The notes under the pieces were generated by a model that was not told where the DNA came from, searched no databases, and saw only the letters and a program-made list of their open reading frames with translations. Of a DNA stretch of 64,000 bases, positions 62,098 to 64,000 are shown piece by piece. Source of the stretch: Chamaelirium japonicum (Eukaryota > Streptophyta > Magnoliopsida > Liliales > Melanthiaceae); contig OX393553.1 in NCBI GenBank assembly GCA_947650365.1, positions 37,613,947 to 37,677,946 on the forward strand. Direction: 5' to 3'. Position 1 is the first letter of the stretch; every line of letters begins with the position of its first letter. Position numbers and translations under genes: made by a program.

Positions 62098-62703
62098 TGT
62101 AACATCCGTCCCAAACACACAAGATATTATCCGTTTTGCTCGTGCCCGCACGAGAAGTTCCCAGAGAGGTCACCCATCCTAGTACTGCTCTCGCCCGAGC
62201 ATGATTAACTACGGAGTTCTTACGAATTCCATAGCGGCGTACGATTTTAAAACACATCTTCTATGTTTGGGAGGAGAAATTATATAAGTAGCTCAGGATC
62301 TCCATCTTTTTAGGCGATGTGGGGCTAACTCGTGGCCTTGTACACCTCACCTCATCCATCTTGGCATTCCAGCCTCAGGAGTCTTGACTTTTGGCTATTG
62401 GCCTATTGGATCTTGGTCGTCACAATCCACCCCCCTCAGGGCTACACGTCATCGTGTAAGGTTAGATCCCCCCATCTCGAGGGGAACCGGCTCTGATAAT
62501 ATCTTGTAACATCCGTCCCAAACACACAAGATATATATTGTCCACTTTGCCCGTGCCTGCACGAGAACTTCCCAGGGAGGTCATCCATCCTAGTACTGCT
62601 CTCACCCGAGCACACTTAACTACAGAGTTCTTATGAATTCTGTAACGGCGCACGGTTTTAAAACACGTCTTTTATGTTTGGGAGGAAAAATTATATAAGT
62701 AGC
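62098..62703 (-). mobile_element. Cassandra TRIM (copy 2), one LTR truncated
   Basis: LTR 62098-62424 with the 5S-like segment on the minus strand, internal region 62425-62504 with the primer site decayed to GATATTATCAGAGCC (minus), then a second LTR from 62505 that is cut at 62703 by the start of a gypsy LTR. Confidence 0.9.
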
Positions 62704-64000
62704 TGTGGGCATCGAAATTAACCCACGGGTCGAACCCGATTTGTACACGAAAAATAGGCCCGCACTCAACGGCCTTCGGGTCGAACCCGACTCGCCCATG
62801 CAACTTGGGCCCGCACACAACGGCCCACATGCGGAAATCTGGCCCATGCACAACGGCCCACATGCGCACTCGACCCACGTGCAAACTCGGCTCGCGCGCC
62901 GCAACCCAACTCAAAGTAAGCGGGTCCCATCGGACCCACTACCCGAACACAAAGAAAGAGGGGGGCCCACCGGTCCCCCTTCTAGAAAACCGTGCCCCCC
63001 TCCTCATGGAGAGGTGGGGCCGGCCATAAAGAAAAAAAAAAAAGAGAAAAAGAAAAAGAAAAAAGAAAAGAAAAAGAAAAGAAAAGAAAAAGAAAAAGAA
63101 ATCAAAACCGCCTCGATGCGGGGGGAGGTGGCGTGGACGTCTACGCAGCCGTAGATCCGCGACGATCCCTCGATCCAACGGACAAGATGACGTTGTGTCG
63201 CCATCCGATCCAAAAGTGCAACAAAAATAACAACTCAATCTTTAAAGGATCGAGTCACATCTGGCCCGTAACCACCCCAACTAAAAAGGAGGGGATCGGG
63301 TTTGTTTCCTTGGATAAAGGAACAATATCTTGATGGTTATGGGGGGAGATATCGGATGAAACAAAAAAATTTCAGCCATATCTCCCCCAACCGCCCCCCT
63401 TTGCCTATAAATAGAGGGGGTGGGGGAAGGCACAAAGGGTCCGAAAGCCGAAGACGAAAGAGCTCCGCAAGAGAAGCTCCAACGCTCGACGACCGAAGGC
63501 TTCACGAGGCACGGCAAGCACGTCCTACGGGAATCCTTGGCCCTTCAAGTCCTCATCAACGTGAAGACCTTGCACTCGAAGGTCAAAGCTTCGACTCCTC
63601 GCACGAAGAAGAAAGCTTGGAGAAGAAGACCCGGAGTCGTCATCACCCCGACTGCTCCAACAATCTTCATCAGCTCCGAAGACGCCATAAGCAAAGGCCG
63701 GAGAAGAAGATCGAAGCCGACAACACCCGTCGTCTTCAATAAAGGCATCAACTCCTCGCACGAAGAAGAAAGCCAGGAGAAGAAGGCCTGAAGCCGGTGC
63801 TACCCCTACCGTCTTCGTCAACAAAAGCCGATGCTACAACCGTCGTGCGGAGATCGGTGCTACCCCCGCCGTCTTCATCAACAAAAGCCGACGCTACAAC
63901 CGTTGTACGGAGATCGGTGCTACACCCACCATCTCCACAAGAAACCTTCAACTCCGATCAAGCCAAATACGCCCGGAGAAGATGCCAGCCGACGCCACAA
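62704..64000 (+). mobile_element. Gypsy LTR (same family as 2610-4551), runs off the window
   Basis: TGTGGGCATCGAAATTA starts exactly where the Cassandra LTR stops. GGCCCAC-rich U3, A/G-rich tract 63030-63100, TATAAATA at 63406-63413, then repeated GGAGATCGGTGCTAC(A/C)CCC and CCGTCTTCATCAACAAAAGC units at 63790-63960. Not enough is visible to say solo LTR or 5' LTR. Confidence 0.75.
63406..63413 (+). promoter_or_regulatory. TATA box of the gypsy LTR, copy B
   Basis: TATAAATA after CCCCCCTTTGCC, equivalent to 3247-3254 in the other copy. Confidence 0.6.

Overview
This is a repeat-rich stretch of a flowering-plant nuclear genome. The evidence is two spliced plant-specific regulatory genes (a NAC transcription factor and a JAGGED-type C2H2 zinc-finger gene), plant-lineage Ty3/gypsy Tat and Ty1/copia retrotransposons, Cassandra 5S-bearing TRIMs, LINE fragments with DUF4283 and zf-RVT signatures, and very long (TA)n and (GA)n microsatellites. 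The gene codon use is not the extreme GC3 of grasses. I cannot place the species further than angiosperm.

Layout. 1-5.7 kb: LINE ORF1 remnant, a solo gypsy LTR, the 3' end and LTR of a second gypsy family, a LINE RT/zf-RVT remnant and a small TRIM. 6.0-7.9 kb: three-exon NAC gene on the minus strand, with a CACTA-like fragment in intron 1. 9.6-12.5 kb: internally deleted copia element with both LTRs. 13-20.5 kb: hAT-type elements, including a 1.9 kb element with a perfect 8-bp target duplication and a second hAT MITE nested in it, plus a TRIM. 20.5-25.2 kb: 3' part of a copia element whose reverse-transcriptase segment is tandemly repeated six times. 25.2-30.9 kb: microsatellites, a fold-back element and minisatellites. 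31.0-32.5 kb: five-exon JAGGED-like gene, minus strand. 34-37 kb: (TA)n tracts around palindromic cores and a GA-rich minisatellite. 39.4-41.2 kb: decayed copia pol in which a (TA)n tract has expanded inside the YMDD region. 43.5-59.2 kb: a 12.6 kb Tat-lineage gypsy element with a 5-bp target duplication, nested in the LTR or leader of what looks like a related gypsy element, which also carries a Cassandra TRIM. 59-64 kb: CACTA-like and simple-repeat DNA, another hAT MITE, a duplicated 0.7-0.8 kb repeat, a second Cassandra, and a gypsy LTR running off the window edge.

Only the NAC and JAGGED-like genes look like functional host genes. Both are developmental regulators on the minus strand, about 23 kb apart, with no visible direct link. 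The rest is layered transposon history, much of it datable in relative order by nesting and target duplications. The observations I find most worth checking are the tandem RT-fragment array sharing a D-to-H change in the catalytic box, the spliced antisense gene inside the Tat element, and the split start codon plus GC-AG intron inferred in the JAGGED-like gene.
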